NCBI RefSeq assembly: GCF_020080835.1
Contig: NC_058164.1
Location: 13,152,142-13,216,141, forward strand
DNA: 64,000 bases
Reading direction: 5' to 3'
Source: Cotesia glomerata
Taxonomy: Eukaryota; Arthropoda; Insecta; Hymenoptera; Braconidae
The notes under the pieces are model-generated. The model did no database searches, was not told the DNA's origin, and saw only the letters and a list, made by a program, of their open reading frames with translations. This document shows, piece after piece, positions 45,415 through 60,049 of the stretch (positions within the stretch are counted from its first letter, which is position 1; each line of letters begins with the position of its first letter). Position numbers and translations under genes: made by a program.

Positions 45415-48400
45415 AATCTCTTGTTGACAGCGCGAATTGGCTTAACAATACATTTTTGACAAATAAGTCGAAATCGATTTTCATGTAGCTGTTACTTGGT
45501 GCCTATAAGAGTTTATCAATTGATTATGGTTTTGAAAATAATAAGCAGAGTGTCCTCTAAAATTTCCGAAACATCCTTTCTTAATCTCCGGTGAATGATA
45601 CAGATTTTGTTTTTTAAATCTAATTTTGTGACGAATAAGTGAAAAACGCCTTCACCCGCGCTGTGAATTGGTGAATATAGGGTTAATCAATCAAATTTAA
45701 GCCTGGAAATCTTCTGTAGACTATCTCCTACAATTTTGAGACGTTTACTTATTTCCTTTCCGGTGGAAACCGAGAAATGAATTTGTTAAATCCCATTCGT
45801 GAAAAATATGTCAAGAAACAACTTTTATAAGGCCATTGATTGATCAATTGTGGGTCCCGAAGTATTTTAAAGAGTATTCTTCTCAATTTTGAGAAGTTTT
45901 CTTTCTTAACTTCCGGTGGATCCCGAGAATTGAATTTTGTTTGTTAAATTTGTTAATAATCAGTCAAAAAATACCTATTATGAGGCTGTTACTTGGTGTT
46001 CCTGGCGTAAATTGATCGATTGTGGATATAAAATCCATTTAAGACTAATTTTAGAAATTTTGAGAAGTTTCATTGCTTACTGTCGGGTGAAAGCGGAGAA
46101 TTAAATTTTTTAAATTCAAATTTGTGACAAATAAGTCAGAAAACGCCATTTATAAAACTGTTAACAGGTGTCGATGGAATTGATCGATCAATTATAGGTC
46201 TGAAATTCTTTTGTAGACTATCCTCTACAAATTTTAGGAGTTTTATTTCTTAATCTCTGAAAGACGCCGTGGATTGAATTTTTAAACGTTAAATTTGTGA
46301 CAAATCAGTCAAAATCGATATTTATGTGGCTGTCACTTGTTGTCCATTGAGTAGATCGATTAATTATGTGTCTGGAATGCTCCTGTAGACTATCTTCAAC
46401 AATTTTAAGTAGTGTTATTTCTTAATCTCTGATAGACACAGAGGAGTAAATGTTTTTATGTCAAATTTGTGACAAATAAGTCAAAATCGATTTTTATGTT
46501 ACTGTTACGTGGTGCCTATGGGGTGCATTGATTAGGTCTATACATTATTCGGTATTTTTCTTTCTTAATCTTCGGTGGACACCAAGGATTGTTTTTTTGT
46601 GATTCAAATTCGTGACAAATCAGTCAAAAAACGCCATTAGCCGGTCTGTTAATTGGTGTCTATGGACTTAATAGATTGATTTTATGATTGTAAATCTTCT
46701 GTCGAGTCTTCACTCAAATAACCATCAGTTTTCTGTAATAATCTTCCGTAGACACGGACGATTGAATTTCTTAAAGTTATATTTGTGACGAATCAGGCAA
46801 AAATCGCCATTTACGGGGCGATTAGTTGGTGTCTATGAGGTTGATCCATTGATTGTTAGTCTTGCAATCCTCTGTAAAGTATCCTTCGGAATTTTAGAAG
46901 TTTATTTTCTCAATTTCCGATGGACGGCGAGGATTAAATTTTTTAAAATCAAATTTGTGACAAATAAATCATAAAATCCTTTTTATGGGGTTATTTTTTT
47001 GTGTCCATAGGGTTTTTCGATCGATTATTGATTTGGATATTCCCTGTTAAGTCTTCTTCATGATCAACATGAAATTTTTTCTTATTATCTCCCGTAGACA
47101 TAGAGGGTGGAATCTTTTGAATTCAAATTTGTGACAAATAAGTAAAAATGTCTTTTATGGGGCTGTTACTTGGTGTCCATGGTCTTGATCAATCAATTAT
47201 AGGTCTCGAAATCATCTGTATACTATCCTCTACAGATTTTAGAAGTTTCTATTCTCAATCTCCTCTGAACGGATAGGATTCAATTTTTCAAATTTAAATT
47301 CGTGACGAATGAATCACAAAACTCGTTTTTTGAGGCTGTTAATTGGTGTCTATAGGGTTGATCAATCGATTATATTTTTGAAAATCTTCCGTAGAGTTAA
47401 CTCTATAATAACGATAGTTGTTTTTTCATAATCTCCTGTAGACACCGCAAATTAAGTTTTTTGAAGTTAAATTTATGACAAACAATTCATAATATCCTTT
47501 TTATGGGGTAGTTTCTTAGTGTCCATAGGGTTGATCGATCGATTACCGATTTTGATATTTTTTGTAAAGTATACTACATAATCAACATGAATTTTTTTTT
47601 TATTATCTCCCGTAGACATACAGGGTGGAATTTTTAAATTCAAATTTGTGACAAATAAGTAAAAAAACGCCTTTTATGGTGCTGTTACTTTGTGTCAATA
47701 GGCTTGATCGAACTATTATAGGTCTTAAAATCTTCTGATAAGTATTTTCTACAAATTTTAGAAGTTTCTTCTTTCAATCTCTGTTGGACGGCTAGTATTG
47801 AATTTTTTAAATTTAAATTTGTAACGAATAAATCAAAGAACACCTTTTATGTGGCTGTTTAATGGTGTCCATAGGGTTTATCAATCGATATTGTGTTTGG
47901 GAATTTTTTGTAGAGTCAACCCCATGATAACCATAATTATTCATTCATAATCTCCTGTAGACACCGCGGATTGGATTTTTATAATCAAATTATTGACAAA
48001 GAAGTCAAAATCTATTTTTTTTGTAGCTGTTACTTGGTGCCTATTGGAGTTTATCAATTGATTATGGTTTTGGAAATATTAAGCAGACTGTCCACTAAAA
48101 TTTCCGAAGCATCCTTTCTTAATCTCTAGTGAATGCCACGGATTATGTTTTTTGAATTTAAATTTGTGCCAAATAAGTGAAAAACGCCTTTACTCGCGCT
48201 GTGAATTGGTGACTATAGGGTTCATCAATCGAATTTGGGTCTTGAAATCTTCTATAGACTATCCTCTACAATTTTGAGACGTTTAGTTACATCCTTTCCG
48301 GTGAAAACCGAAAAATGAATTTATTGATTTCCAATTTGTGACAAATACGTCAAGAAACAATATTTATAAGGCTGTTTCTTGGTGTCCATTGATTGAACAA

Positions 48401-51400
48401 TCGTGGGTCTGGAAATATTCTGAAAAGTATACTTCTCAATTTGTAGAAGTTTTCTTCCTTAATTTCCGGTGGATACCGATAATTGAATTTTTTTGTCGAA
48501 TTTGTGACAAATCAGTCAGAAAATACTATTTATGGGGCTGTTACTTGGTGTTCATGGGTTAATTCGATTGATTATGGGTATGGACATCTTTTATAGACTA
48601 ATTTTTAATATTTCGAGAAGTTTCCTTATTTACTTTCCAGTGAAAGCGGAGAATTAAATTATTTGAATTCAAATATGTGAGAAATAAGTCGAAAAAAGCC
48701 ATTAATGAACCTGTTAATAGGTATCCATGGAATTGATCGATCAATTATTGTCTGGAAATATTCTGTAGAGTATTCTGTACGATTTACAGAAGTTACCTTC
48801 CTTGATTTCTGGTGAACACCAAGTATTCAATTTTATAGAGTCAAATTTGCAATAAAAATGTCAATAAATACATTTTATGGGGCTATTACGTAGTGTCCAT
48901 AGGGTTTAATATTCGATTCAATATTCGTCTGGAAATCTCCTGTATAGAGTCTAATCTATTATTACCAGAATTTTTTTTTTTTATAATCTCTGGTCGACAC
49001 TGAGTATTGAAATTTTGAAAGTCAAATTCATGACAAATAAGTCAAAAAATGCAATTTATGGTGCTGTCAGTTGTTGTCCATTGAGTTGATCCAGCAATTA
49101 TTGGTCTCGAATTCTTCAAAAGACTATTCTCTACAATTTTGAGGAGTTTTATTTCTTAATCTTCGATAGACACCGAGTTATGCATTTTTAAACGTCAATT
49201 TTATGCGAAATTAGACAAAAAACGCCATCTATGGGGCTGTCACTTGTTGTCAATTTGGATGATCGAACAATTATGGGTTTGGAAAGCTTATGTAGACTAT
49301 CTTCTACAATTTAAAGAAATTTTATTTCTTAATCTTCGATAGACAGCGAGGAATGCAATTTTTTATGTGAAATTTGTTACAAATAAGTTAAAATCGATCT
49401 TTAAGTAGTGGTCACTTGGTGGCTATGGCGTAAATCAATTGATTAAGCGTCTGGAAATTTTATCCAGTATCCTCTACATTTTCTAGGAGTTTGTTTCTTT
49501 ATTTACCGATGGACGCCAAGTATTATGTCTGTCAAATTTAAATTTGTGACGAAAAAGTCCACAAACGCCTTCTTCCGGGCTGTAAATTGGTGTCTATGGG
49601 GTTTATTAATTGATTTCAGGTTTAGTAATTTTTTTTCACGTCTTCTCCATGATAATCATAGGTTTTCTTGATTAATCTCTGGAAGACAGTAAGGATTAAA
49701 TTTTTTGAATGAAATTTCTGACAAATAATGCATAAATGCCTCTTTATGGGGTTGTTTCTTGTTGTCGATAGGGTTGATCGATCTATTATTGGTTTGGATA
49801 TTCTCATTAGAGTCTACTTTATAATCAACCTGAATTTTTCTCTTATTATCTCCCGTAGACATAGAGGGTGAAATTTTTTGAATTCAAATTTGTGACAAAT
49901 AAGTAAAAATACCTTTATGGGGCTGTTACTTGGTGTCCATGGTCTTGATCAATCAATTATAGTTCTTGAAATCATTTGTATCATATCCTCTACAAATAAT
50001 AGAAGTTTCATTTCTCAATCTCCGATGAACGCCTAGGATTTTATTTTTTAATTTCAAATTCGTGACTAGTGAATCACAAAACGCTTTTTATAGGGCTGAT
50101 AATTGGTGTCCATATGGTTGATCAATAGATAATATTTTTGGAAATCTTCCGTAGAGTTGACACTAATAAACGTGATTGTTTTTTTATAATCTCCTGTAGA
50201 CACAGCGGATTGAATTTTTTAATGTCAAATTTGTGTCAAATAATTCATAAAATCCTTTTTATGAGGTAGTTTCTTAGTGTCCATAAAGTCGATACATCGA
50301 TTATCGATTTGGATATTATCTGTAAAGTATACTGCATGATCAACATAAATTTTTTTTTTCTATTTCCCGTAGACATCGAGTATAGATTTTTTTAAATTCA
50401 AATTTGTAACGAATAAGTAAAAAAAAGCCTTTTATGTCGCTGTTACTTAGTGTCAATAGGCTTGATCGATCTATTATAGGTCTCAAAATCTTCATTTAAG
50501 TATCTTCTACAAATTTTAGAAGTTGCTTTTTTCAATCTCTGCTGGACGGCTAGTATTGAACTATTTAAATTTAAATTTGTGACGAATAAATCAAAAAAAG
50601 CCTTTTATGGGGCTGTTAATTGGTGTTTGGAAATCTTTTGTAGAGTCAACCCTACAGTGAACATAATTATTTATTCATAATCTCTTGCTGACAGCGCAAA
50701 TTGGATTTACAATAAATTTTTGACAAATAAGTCGAAATCGATTTTCATGTAGCTGTTACTTGGTGCCTATAGGAGTTTATCAATTGATTATGGTTTTGGA
50801 AATATTAAGCAGACTGTCCACTAAAATTTCCGAAGCATCCTTTCTTAATCTCCGGTGAATGCCACGGATTTTGTTTTTTAAATTCAATTTTGTGACAAAT
50901 AAGTGAAAAAAGCCTTTACCCGCGCTGTGAATTGGTGAATATAGGTTAATCAATCAAGTTTAGGCCTGGAAATCGTCTGTAGACTATCTTCTACAATTTT
51001 GAGACGTTTACTTATTTCCTTTCCGGTGGAAACCGAGAAATGAATTTGTTAAATCCCATTTGTGAAAAATATGTCAAGAAACAACTTTTATAAGGCCATC
51101 GATTGATCAATTGTGGGTCCCGAAGTATTTTAAAGAGTATTCTTCTCAATTTTTAGAAGTTTTCTTTCTTAACTTCCGGTGGATCCCGAGAATTGAATTT
51201 TTTTTGTTAAATTTGTTAATAATCAGTCAAAAAATACCTATTATGAGGCTGTTACTTGTTGTTCCTGGCGTAAATTGATCGATTGTGGATATAAAATCTA
51301 TTTAAGACTAATTTTAGAAATTTTGAGAAGTTTCATTGCTTACTGTCGGGTGAAAGCGGAGAATTAAATTTTTTAAATTCAAATTTTTGACAAACAAGTC

Positions 51401-53089
51401 AGAAAACGCCATTTATGAAACTGTTAACAGGTGTCGATGGAATTGATCGATCAATTATTGTCTGGATATATTCTTTAGAGTATTTTGTACAATTTACAGA
51501 AGTTACCTTCCTTAATTACTGGTGGACACCGAGGATTCAATTTTATTGAGTCAAATTTGAAATAAAAAAGTAGAATAATACATTTTATGGGGCTGTAACT
51601 TAGTGTCCATGGGGGTAATTAATTCAATATTCGTCTGAAAATCTTTCGTAAAGTCTACTCTATTATTACCAGAATTTTTTTTTTCATCATCTCTGGTCGA
51701 CCCTGAGTATTGTATTTTTTAAAGTCAAATTCATGACAAATAACTCAAAAAATGCTATTTATGGGGCTGTCACTTGTTGTCCATCGGATTGATCGATCAA
51801 TTATAGGTCTGGAATTCTTCTGTACACTATCCTCTAAAATTTTTAGAAGTTTTATTCCTTAATCTCGCAAAGACGCCGTGGATTGAATTTTCAAAAGTCA
51901 AATTTGTGACAAATAAGTCAAAGAACGCCATTCATGAGGATGTCACTCGCTTTCTATGGGGATGATCGATCAATTATGGGTCTGGAATGCTTCTGTAGAC
52001 TATCCTCTACGATTTTGAGTAGTTTTCTTTCTTTATCTCCGATAGACACCAAGGATTGAATTTTTTTAAGTCAAATTTGTGACAAATCAGTCAGAATCGT
52101 TATTTATGTGGCTGGTACTTGGCGCCTATGAGCTAAATCATTTGATTTTGCGTCGGGAAATATTATGCGGAGTATTCTTAACATGCTCTAGGAGTTTTCT
52201 TTCTTAATTTCCGGTGGATGCCAAAAATTATGTTTTTCAAATTCGACTTCGTGATAAAAAAAGTCAAAAAACGCCTTCTACCGGGCTGTTAATTGGTGTC
52301 TATAGGGTTAATCATTCGATTTTGGATTTGAAAATTTTCTGTCAAGTCAACTCCATGATTACCATAAGTTTTCTTAATCTCCGGTTGACACCGAGGATTC
52401 AATTTTAAAGTCAATTTTGTGACAAATATGTCATAAATTGCATTTTATGGGGTTGTTTCTTAGTGTCCATAGGGTTGCTCGTTCGATTTTTGGTTTAGAT
52501 ATGTTCTGTAGATTCTACTTTATGATTAACATTAAATTTTTTCTTTTTATCTCCCGTAAACATAGAGGGTGGAAGTTTTTATATTCAAATTTGTGACAAA
52601 TAAGCAAAAATGCCTTTTATGTGGCTGTTACTTGGTGTCCATTGACATGATCAACCAATTATAGGTCTAGAAATTTTCTGTAAAGTATTCTCTACCAATT
52701 TAATAAGTTTCCTGCAATTTAATAACGTAGGAACATTAATCTTGTATGGACGGCGAGAATAGAATTTTTTAATGTCAAATTTGTGACAAATAAGTCATAA
52801 AACGCTTCTTATGGTGTTATTTCTTAGTCTCCATAGGGTTGCTCGTTCAATTTTTGGTTTAGATATGTTCTGTCGATTTTACTTTATGATTAACATTAAA
52901 TTTTTTCTTTTTATCTCCCGTAAACATAAAGGGTGGAAGCTTTGAAATTTGAATTTGTGACAAATATGAATAAATGCCTTTTATGGGGCTATTACTAGGT
53001 GTTTATTGACTTGATCATTCAATTATAGGTCTAGAAATCTTCTGTAAAGTATTCTCTACCAGTTTAATAAGTTTCCTAATAAGATTCAT
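45415..53089 (+). repeat. Higher-order satellite unit, copy 2
   Basis: A 7,675-base unit offset by 7,676 from copy 1. Its left junction (CCTAATAAGATTCAT before the start word) is the same as the junction at 53090, which marks copies 1-3 as a head-to-tail series. Confidence 0.85.
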
Positions 53090-56000
53090 AATCTCTTGTT
53101 GACAGCGCGAATTGGCTTAACAATCATTTTTGACAAAGAAGTCGAAATCGATTTTCATGTAGCTGTTACTTGGTGCCTATAAGAGTTTATCAATTGATTA
53201 TGGTTTTGAAAATAATAAGCAGAGTGTCCTCTAAAATTTCCGAAACATCCTTTCTTAATCTCCGGTGAATGATACAGATTTTGTTTTTTAAATCTAATTT
53301 TGTGACGAATAAGTGAAAAACGCCTTCACCCGCGCTGTGAATTGGTGAATATAGGGTTAATCAATCAAATTTAAGCCTGGAAATCTTCTGTAGACTATCT
53401 CCTACAATTTTGAGACGTTTACTTATTTCCTTTCCGGTGGAAACCGAGAAATGAATTTGTTAAATCCCATTCGTAGACAAATATGTCAAGAAACAACTTT
53501 TATAAGGCCATTGATTGATCAATTGTGGGTCTGGAAGTATTTTAAAGAGTATTCTTCTCAATTTTGAGAAGTTTTCTTTCTTAACTTCCGGTGGATCCCG
53601 ATAATTGAATTTTGTTTGTTAAATTTGTTAATAATCAGTCAAAAATACCTATTTATGGGGCTGTTACTTGGTGTTCCTGGCGTAAATTCGATCGATTGTG
53701 GATATAAAATCCATTTAAGACTAATTTTAGAAATTTTGAGAAGTTTCATTGCTTACTGTCGGGTGAAAGCGGAGAATTAAATTTTTTAAATTCAAATTTG
53801 TGACAAATAAGTCAGAAAACGCCATTTATAAAACTGTTAACAGGTGTCGATGGAATTGATCGATCAATTATAGGTCTGAAATTCTTTTGTAGACTATCCT
53901 CTACAAATTTTAGGAGTTTTATTTTAATCTCTGAAAGACGCCGTGGATTGAATTTTTAAACGTTAAATTTGTGACAAATCAGTCAAAATCGATATTTATG
54001 TGGCTGTCACTTGTTGTCCATTGAGTAGATCGATTAATTATATGTGTCTGGAATGCTCCTGTAGACTATCTTCAACAATTTTAAGTAGTGTTATTTCTTA
54101 ATCTCTGATAGACACAGAGGAGTAAATGCATTTTTAAGTCAAATTTAGACAAATAAGTCAAAATCGATTTTTATGTTACTGTTACGTGGTGCCTATGGGG
54201 TGCATTGAACAATTAGGTTTGGAAAGCTTATAGACTATCTTCTACAATTTAAAGAAATTTTTCTTAATCTTCGATAGACAGCGAGGAATGAAATTTTTAT
54301 GATTCAAATTCGTGACAAATCAGTCAAAACGCCATTAAGTCGGTCTGTTAATTGGTGTCTATGGACTTAATAGATTGATTTTATGATTGTAAATCTTCTG
54401 TCGAGTCTTCACTCAAATAACCATCAGTTTTCTGTAATAATCTTCCGATAGACACGGACGATTGAATTTCTGTCAAAGTTATATTTGTGACGAATCAGGC
54501 AAAAATCGCCATTTACGGGGCGATTAGTTGGTGTCTATGAGGTTGATCCATTGATTGTTAGTCTTGCAATCCTCTGTAAAGTATCCTTCGGAATTTTAGA
54601 AGTTTATTTTCTCACTTCCGATGGACTATGAGGATTAAATTTTTAAAATCAAATTTCTGACAAATAAATCATAAAAATCCTTTTTATGGGGTTGTTTCTT
54701 GTTGTCCATAGGGTTTTTCGATCGATTATTGGTTTGGATATTCTCATTAGAGTCTACTTCATAATCAACATGAAATTTTCTCTTATTATCTCCCGTAGAC
54801 ATAGAGGGTGGAATCTTTTGAATTCAAATTTGTGACAAATAAGTAAAAATGCCTTTTATGGGGCTGTTACTTGGTGTCCATGGTCTTGATCAATCAATTA
54901 TAGTTCTCGAAATCATTTGTATCATATCCTCTACAGATTTTAGAAGTTTCTATTCTCAATCTCCGATGAACGGATAGGATTTAATTTTTCAAATTCTAAA
55001 TTGTGACGAATGAATCACAAAACGCGTTTTTGAGGCTGTTAATTGGTGTCCATATGGTTGATCAATAGATAATATTTTTGAAAATCTTTCCGTAGAGTTA
55101 ACACTATAATAAACGATAGTTGTTTTTTCATAATCTCCTGTAGACACCGCAAATTAAGTTTTTGAAGTTAAATTTATGTCAAATAATTCATAATATCCTT
55201 TTTATGAGGTAGTTTCTTAGTCTCCATAAAGTTGATACATCGATTATCGATTTGGATATTATCTGTAAAGTATACTGCATGATCAACATAAATTTTTTTT
55301 TTTTATTTCCCGTAGACATACAGTATAGATTTTTTAAATTCAAATTTGTGACAAATAAGTAAAAAAACGCCTTTTATGGTGCTGTTACTTTGTGTCAATA
55401 GGCTTGATCGATCTATTATAGGTCTTAAAATCTTCTGATAAGTATCTTCTACAAATTTTAGAAGTTTCTTTTTTCAATCTCTGTTGGACGGCTAGTATTG
55501 AATTTTTTAAATTTAAATTTGTTACGAATAAATCAAAGAACACCTTTTATGTGGCTGCTGTTAATTGGTGTTTGGAAATCTTTTGTAGAGTCAACCCTAC
55601 AGTGAACATAATTATTTATTCATAATCTCTTGCTGACAGCGCAAATTGGATTTACAATAAATTTTTTACAAATAAGTCGAAATCGATTTTCATGTAGCTG
55701 TTACTTGGTGCCTATAGGAGTTTATCAATTGATTATGGTTTTGGAAATATTAAGCAGACTGTCCACTAAAATTTCCGAAGCATCCTTTCTTAATCTCCGG
55801 TGAATGCCACGGATTTTGTTTTTTAAATTCAATTTTGTGACAAATAAGTGAAAAACGCCTTTACCCGCGCTGTAGAGCCCTTGGCGCGTAACCGAGAGAT
55901 CTGGGTTCGATTCCCAGTCTGGGCTGTCTGATTATTTTTTCAATTACGAAAAAATTCCCACTGAGTAGGTCCCCCCTTTTCCCCTATCCGTTCCTTCCCA

Positions 56001-59000
56001 ACTCCCTTAAAATTTGCTTTAATATGGCTTGGTGAATTAAGGGTTAATCAATAAAGTTTGGGCCTGGAAATCTTCTGTAGACTATCTCCTACAATTTTAA
56101 GACGTTTACTTATTTCCTTTCCGGTGGAAACCGAGAAATGAATTTGTTAAATCCCATTTGTGAAAAATATGTCAACAAACAACTTTTATAAGGCCATTGA
56201 TTGATCAATTGTGGGTCCCGAAGTATTTTAAAGAGTATTCTTCTCAATTTTTAGAAGTTTTCTTTCTTAACTTCCGGTGGATCCCGAGAATTGAATTTTT
56301 TTTGTTAAATTTGTTAATAATCAGTCAAAAAATACCTATTATGAGGCTGTTACTTGGTGTTCCTGGCGTAAATTGATCGATTGTGGATATAAAATCTATT
56401 TAAGACTAATTTTAGAAATTTTGAGAAGTTTCATTGCTTACTGTCGGGTGAAAGCGGAGAATTAAATTTTTTAAATTCAAATTTTTGACAAATAAGTCAG
56501 AAAACGCAATTTATGAAACTGTTAACAGGTGTCGATGGAATTGATCGATCAATTATTGTCTGGATATATTCTTTAGAGTATTTTGTACAATTTAAAGAAG
56601 ATACCTTCCTTAATTACTGGTGGACACCGAGGATTCAATTTTATTGAGTCAAATTTGAAATAAAAAAGTAGAATAATACATTTTATGGGGCTGTAACTTA
56701 GTGTCCATGGGGGTAATTAATTCAATATTCGTCTGAAAATCTTTCGTAGAGTCTACTCTATTATTACCAGAATTTTTTTTTCCATCATCTCTGGTCGACC
56801 CTGAGTATTGTATTTTTTAAAGTCAAATTCATGACAAATAACTCAAAAAATGCTATTTATGGGGTTGTCACTTGTTGTCCATCGGATTGATCGATCAATT
56901 ATAGGTCTGGAATTCTTCTGTACACTATCCTCTAAAATTTTTAGAAGTTTTATTTCTTAATCTCGCAAAGACGCCGTGGATCGAATTTTCAAAAGTCAAA
57001 TTTGTGACAAATAAGTCAAAGAACGCCATTCATGAGGATGTCACTTGCTTTCTATGGGGATGATCGATCAATTATAAGTCTGGAATGCTTCTGTAGACTA
57101 TCCTCTACGATTTTGAGTAGTTTTCTTTCTTTATCTCCGATAGACACCAAGGATTGAATTTTTTTAAGTCAAATTTGTGACAAATCAGTCAGAATCGTTA
57201 TTTATGTGGCTGGTACTTGGTACCTATGAGCTAAATCATTTGATTTTGCGTCTGGAAATATTATGCGGAGTATTCTTAACATGCTCTAGGAGTTTTCTTT
57301 CTTAATTTCCGGTAGATGCCAAAAATTATGTTTTTCAAATTCGACTTCGTGATAAAAAAAGTCAAAAAACGCCTTCTACCGGGCTGTTAATTAGTGTCTA
57401 TAGGGTTAATCATTCGATTTTGGATTTGAAAATTTTCTGTCAAGTCAACTCCATGATTACCATGAGTTTTTTTAATCTCCGGTAGACACCGAGGATTCAA
57501 TTTTAAAGTCAATTTTGTGACAAATATGTCATAAATTGCATTTTATGGGGTTGTTTCTTAGTGTCCATAGGGTTGCTCGTTCGATTTTTGGTTTAGATAT
57601 GTTCTGTAGATTCTACTTTATGATTAACATTAAATTTTTTCTTTTTATCTCCCGTAAACATAGAGGGTGGAAGTTTTTATATCTAAATTTGTGACAAATA
57701 AGCAAAAATGCCTTTTATGTGGCTGTTACTTGGTGTCCATTGACATGATCAATCAATTATAGGTCTATAAATCTTCTGTCAAGTATTCTCTACCAATTTA
57801 ATAAGTTTCCTTCAATATAATAACGTAGGAACATTAATCTTGTATGGACGGCGAGAATAGAATTTTTTAATGTCAAATTTGTGACAAATAAGTCATAAAA
57901 CGCTTCGTATGGGGTTATTTCTCAGTGTCCATAGGGTTGCTCGTTCAATTTTTTGTTTAGATATGTTCTGTTGATTTTACTTTATGATTAACATTAAATT
58001 TTTTCTTTTTATCTCCCGTAAACATAGAGGGTGGAAGCTTTGAAATTTGAATTTGTGACAAATAAGAATAAATGCCTTTTATGGGGCTATTACTAGGTGT
58101 TTATTGACTTGATCATTCAATTATAGGTCTAGAAATCTTCTGTAAAGTATTCTCTACCAGTTTAATAAGTTTCCTTTAATTTAATAAGGTAGGTACCTTA
58201 ATCTTGTATAGACGGTGAGAATTGAATTTTTTAAAGTCAATCTTGTGACTAATAAGTCATAAAACGCTTTCTATGGGGTTGTTTCTTCGTGTCCATAGGG
58301 TTGCTAGATCGATTGGAAATTCTCTGTGGATTTTTCTTCATGATCAACATTAAATTTGTTCCTATTTTCTCCCGTAGACATAGAGGGTGGCATTTTTTAA
58401 ATTCATATTTGTGACATATAAGTACAAATGCCTTTTATCGGCCTGTGACTTACTGTCCATGGTCTTGATCAATCATTTATAGGTCTCGCAATGTTCTGTT
58501 ATGTATCATCTACAAATTTTATTGAGTTAATAAGTGTTTCTTTTCAATTTCTGCTAAACGGCTAGGATTTAATTTTTTAAATTCAAATTTGTGACGAATG
58601 ATTAACAAAACACATTCATAAGGCTGTTAATCTGTGTCCATATGGTTTATCAATAGATTGAATGTTTGGAAATCTTTGGTAAAATTGACTCTATAATCAA
58701 ATTGTGACAAACAGGTCATAAAACGCATTGTTTTGGGCTGTTACTTAGTCTCCATGGGGTTAATCGATCAAATATTCGCCAGCAAATTTCTTTTAGAGTC
58801 TTCTTCATTATGACCTTGATTTTTTTTTTATAATTTCTGGTGAACACTGAGTATTGAATTTTATAAAGTCAAATTCATGACAAATTTGTAAAAACAACGG
58901 CTTTTATGAGGCTTTTACTTGTTGTCTATTGAGTTCATCGATCAATTATGTGTCTGAAATGCTTCTGTAGACTATCTTTCACAATTTTAAGTAGTGTTAT

Positions 59001-60049
59001 TTCTTAATCTCTGATAGACACAGAGGATTAAATTTTTTTAAGTCAAATTTGTGACAAATAAATCAAAATCGATTTATATGTTACTGTTACGTGGTGCCTA
59101 TGGGGTTTATGAATTAGGTCAATAAATTTTCCGGTAGTTTTCTTTCTTAATCGGCAGTGGATGCCAAGGATTGTTTTTTTGTGATTCAAATTCGTGACAA
59201 ATAAGTCAAAAAACGCCTTGCCGGGCTATTAATTGGTGCCTATGGAGTTAATAAATTGATTTTATGATTGTTAATCTTCTGTTGTGTCTACTCTAAAAAA
59301 ACGATTAGTTTTCTGGAATAATCTCTCGTAGACACGGAGGATTGAATTTCTATAAGTTTCATTTGTGACGAATCAGGCAAAAATCGCCTTTTACGGGGCG
59401 ATAAGTTGGTGTTTATGAGGTTGATCGATTAATTGTTGGTCTTGCAATCTTCTGTTAAGTATCGTCTGTAATTTATGAAGTTTATATCCTCAATTTCCGA
59501 TGGACGGCGAGGATTGAATTTTTTAAAGTTAAATGTGTGCCAAATAAATCATAAAATTCTTTTTATGGCGTTGTTTTTCAGTGTTTATAGGGTTGATCAA
59601 TCATTAATATTTTTAGAAATCTTCCGTAGAGTTGACTCTATGATAAACATGATTGTTTTCTTATAACCTCCTGTAGACACCGCGGATTGAATTTTTTTTT
59701 TCATATCTCCCGTAGACATCGAGGGTAGAATTTTTTAAATTCAAATTTTTGACAAATAAGTAAAAAAACGCCTTTTGTGTTGCTGTTTCTTAGTGTCAAT
59801 AGGCTTTATCGATCTATTTTAGGTCTCAAAATCTTCTGTTAAGTATCTTCTACAAATTTTAGAAGTTGCTTTTTTTAATCTCTGCTGGACGGCTAGTATT
59901 GAATTTTTTTAATTTCAATTTGTGACTAATAAATCAAAAAAAGCATTTTATGGATCTGTTAATTGGTGTCCATAGGAATGATTAATCGAATTTAGGTTCG
60001 GAAATCTTTTGTTGAGTCATCCCTATGGTAAACATAATTATTTATTCAT
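53090..60049 (+). repeat. Higher-order satellite unit, copy 3, rearranged
   Basis: It begins like copy 2 but lacks about 2.76 kb corresponding to 40180-42940 of copy 1 (junction at about 55555). It contains the SINE, and at about 58170 it runs on into sequence resembling 35510-37738 instead of restarting. Between about 53640 and 55560 it alternates in short patches between two paralogous parts of the unit. Confidence 0.7.
55874..56022 (+). mobile_element. tRNA-derived SINE-like insertion
   Basis: At this point copies 1 and 2 of the satellite read CGCGCTGTGAATTGGTGAAT uninterrupted, while copy 3 has about 150 extra bases. The insert contains a tRNA T-arm: CTGGG, loop TTCGATT, CCCAG (55901-55917), with B-box GGTTCGATTCC at 55904-55914. 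AGCCC (55876-55880) can pair with GGGCT (55921-55925) like an acceptor stem, but D-arm and anticodon arm are missing. The tail is pyrimidine-rich (CCCCCCTTTTCCCC). It is not a functional tRNA. Confidence 0.7.

Noticed and set aside
55874..55930. A functional tRNA gene
   Set aside because: The T-arm and an acceptor-like stem are present, but the D-arm and anticodon arm are missing and the body continues as a SINE-like tail.
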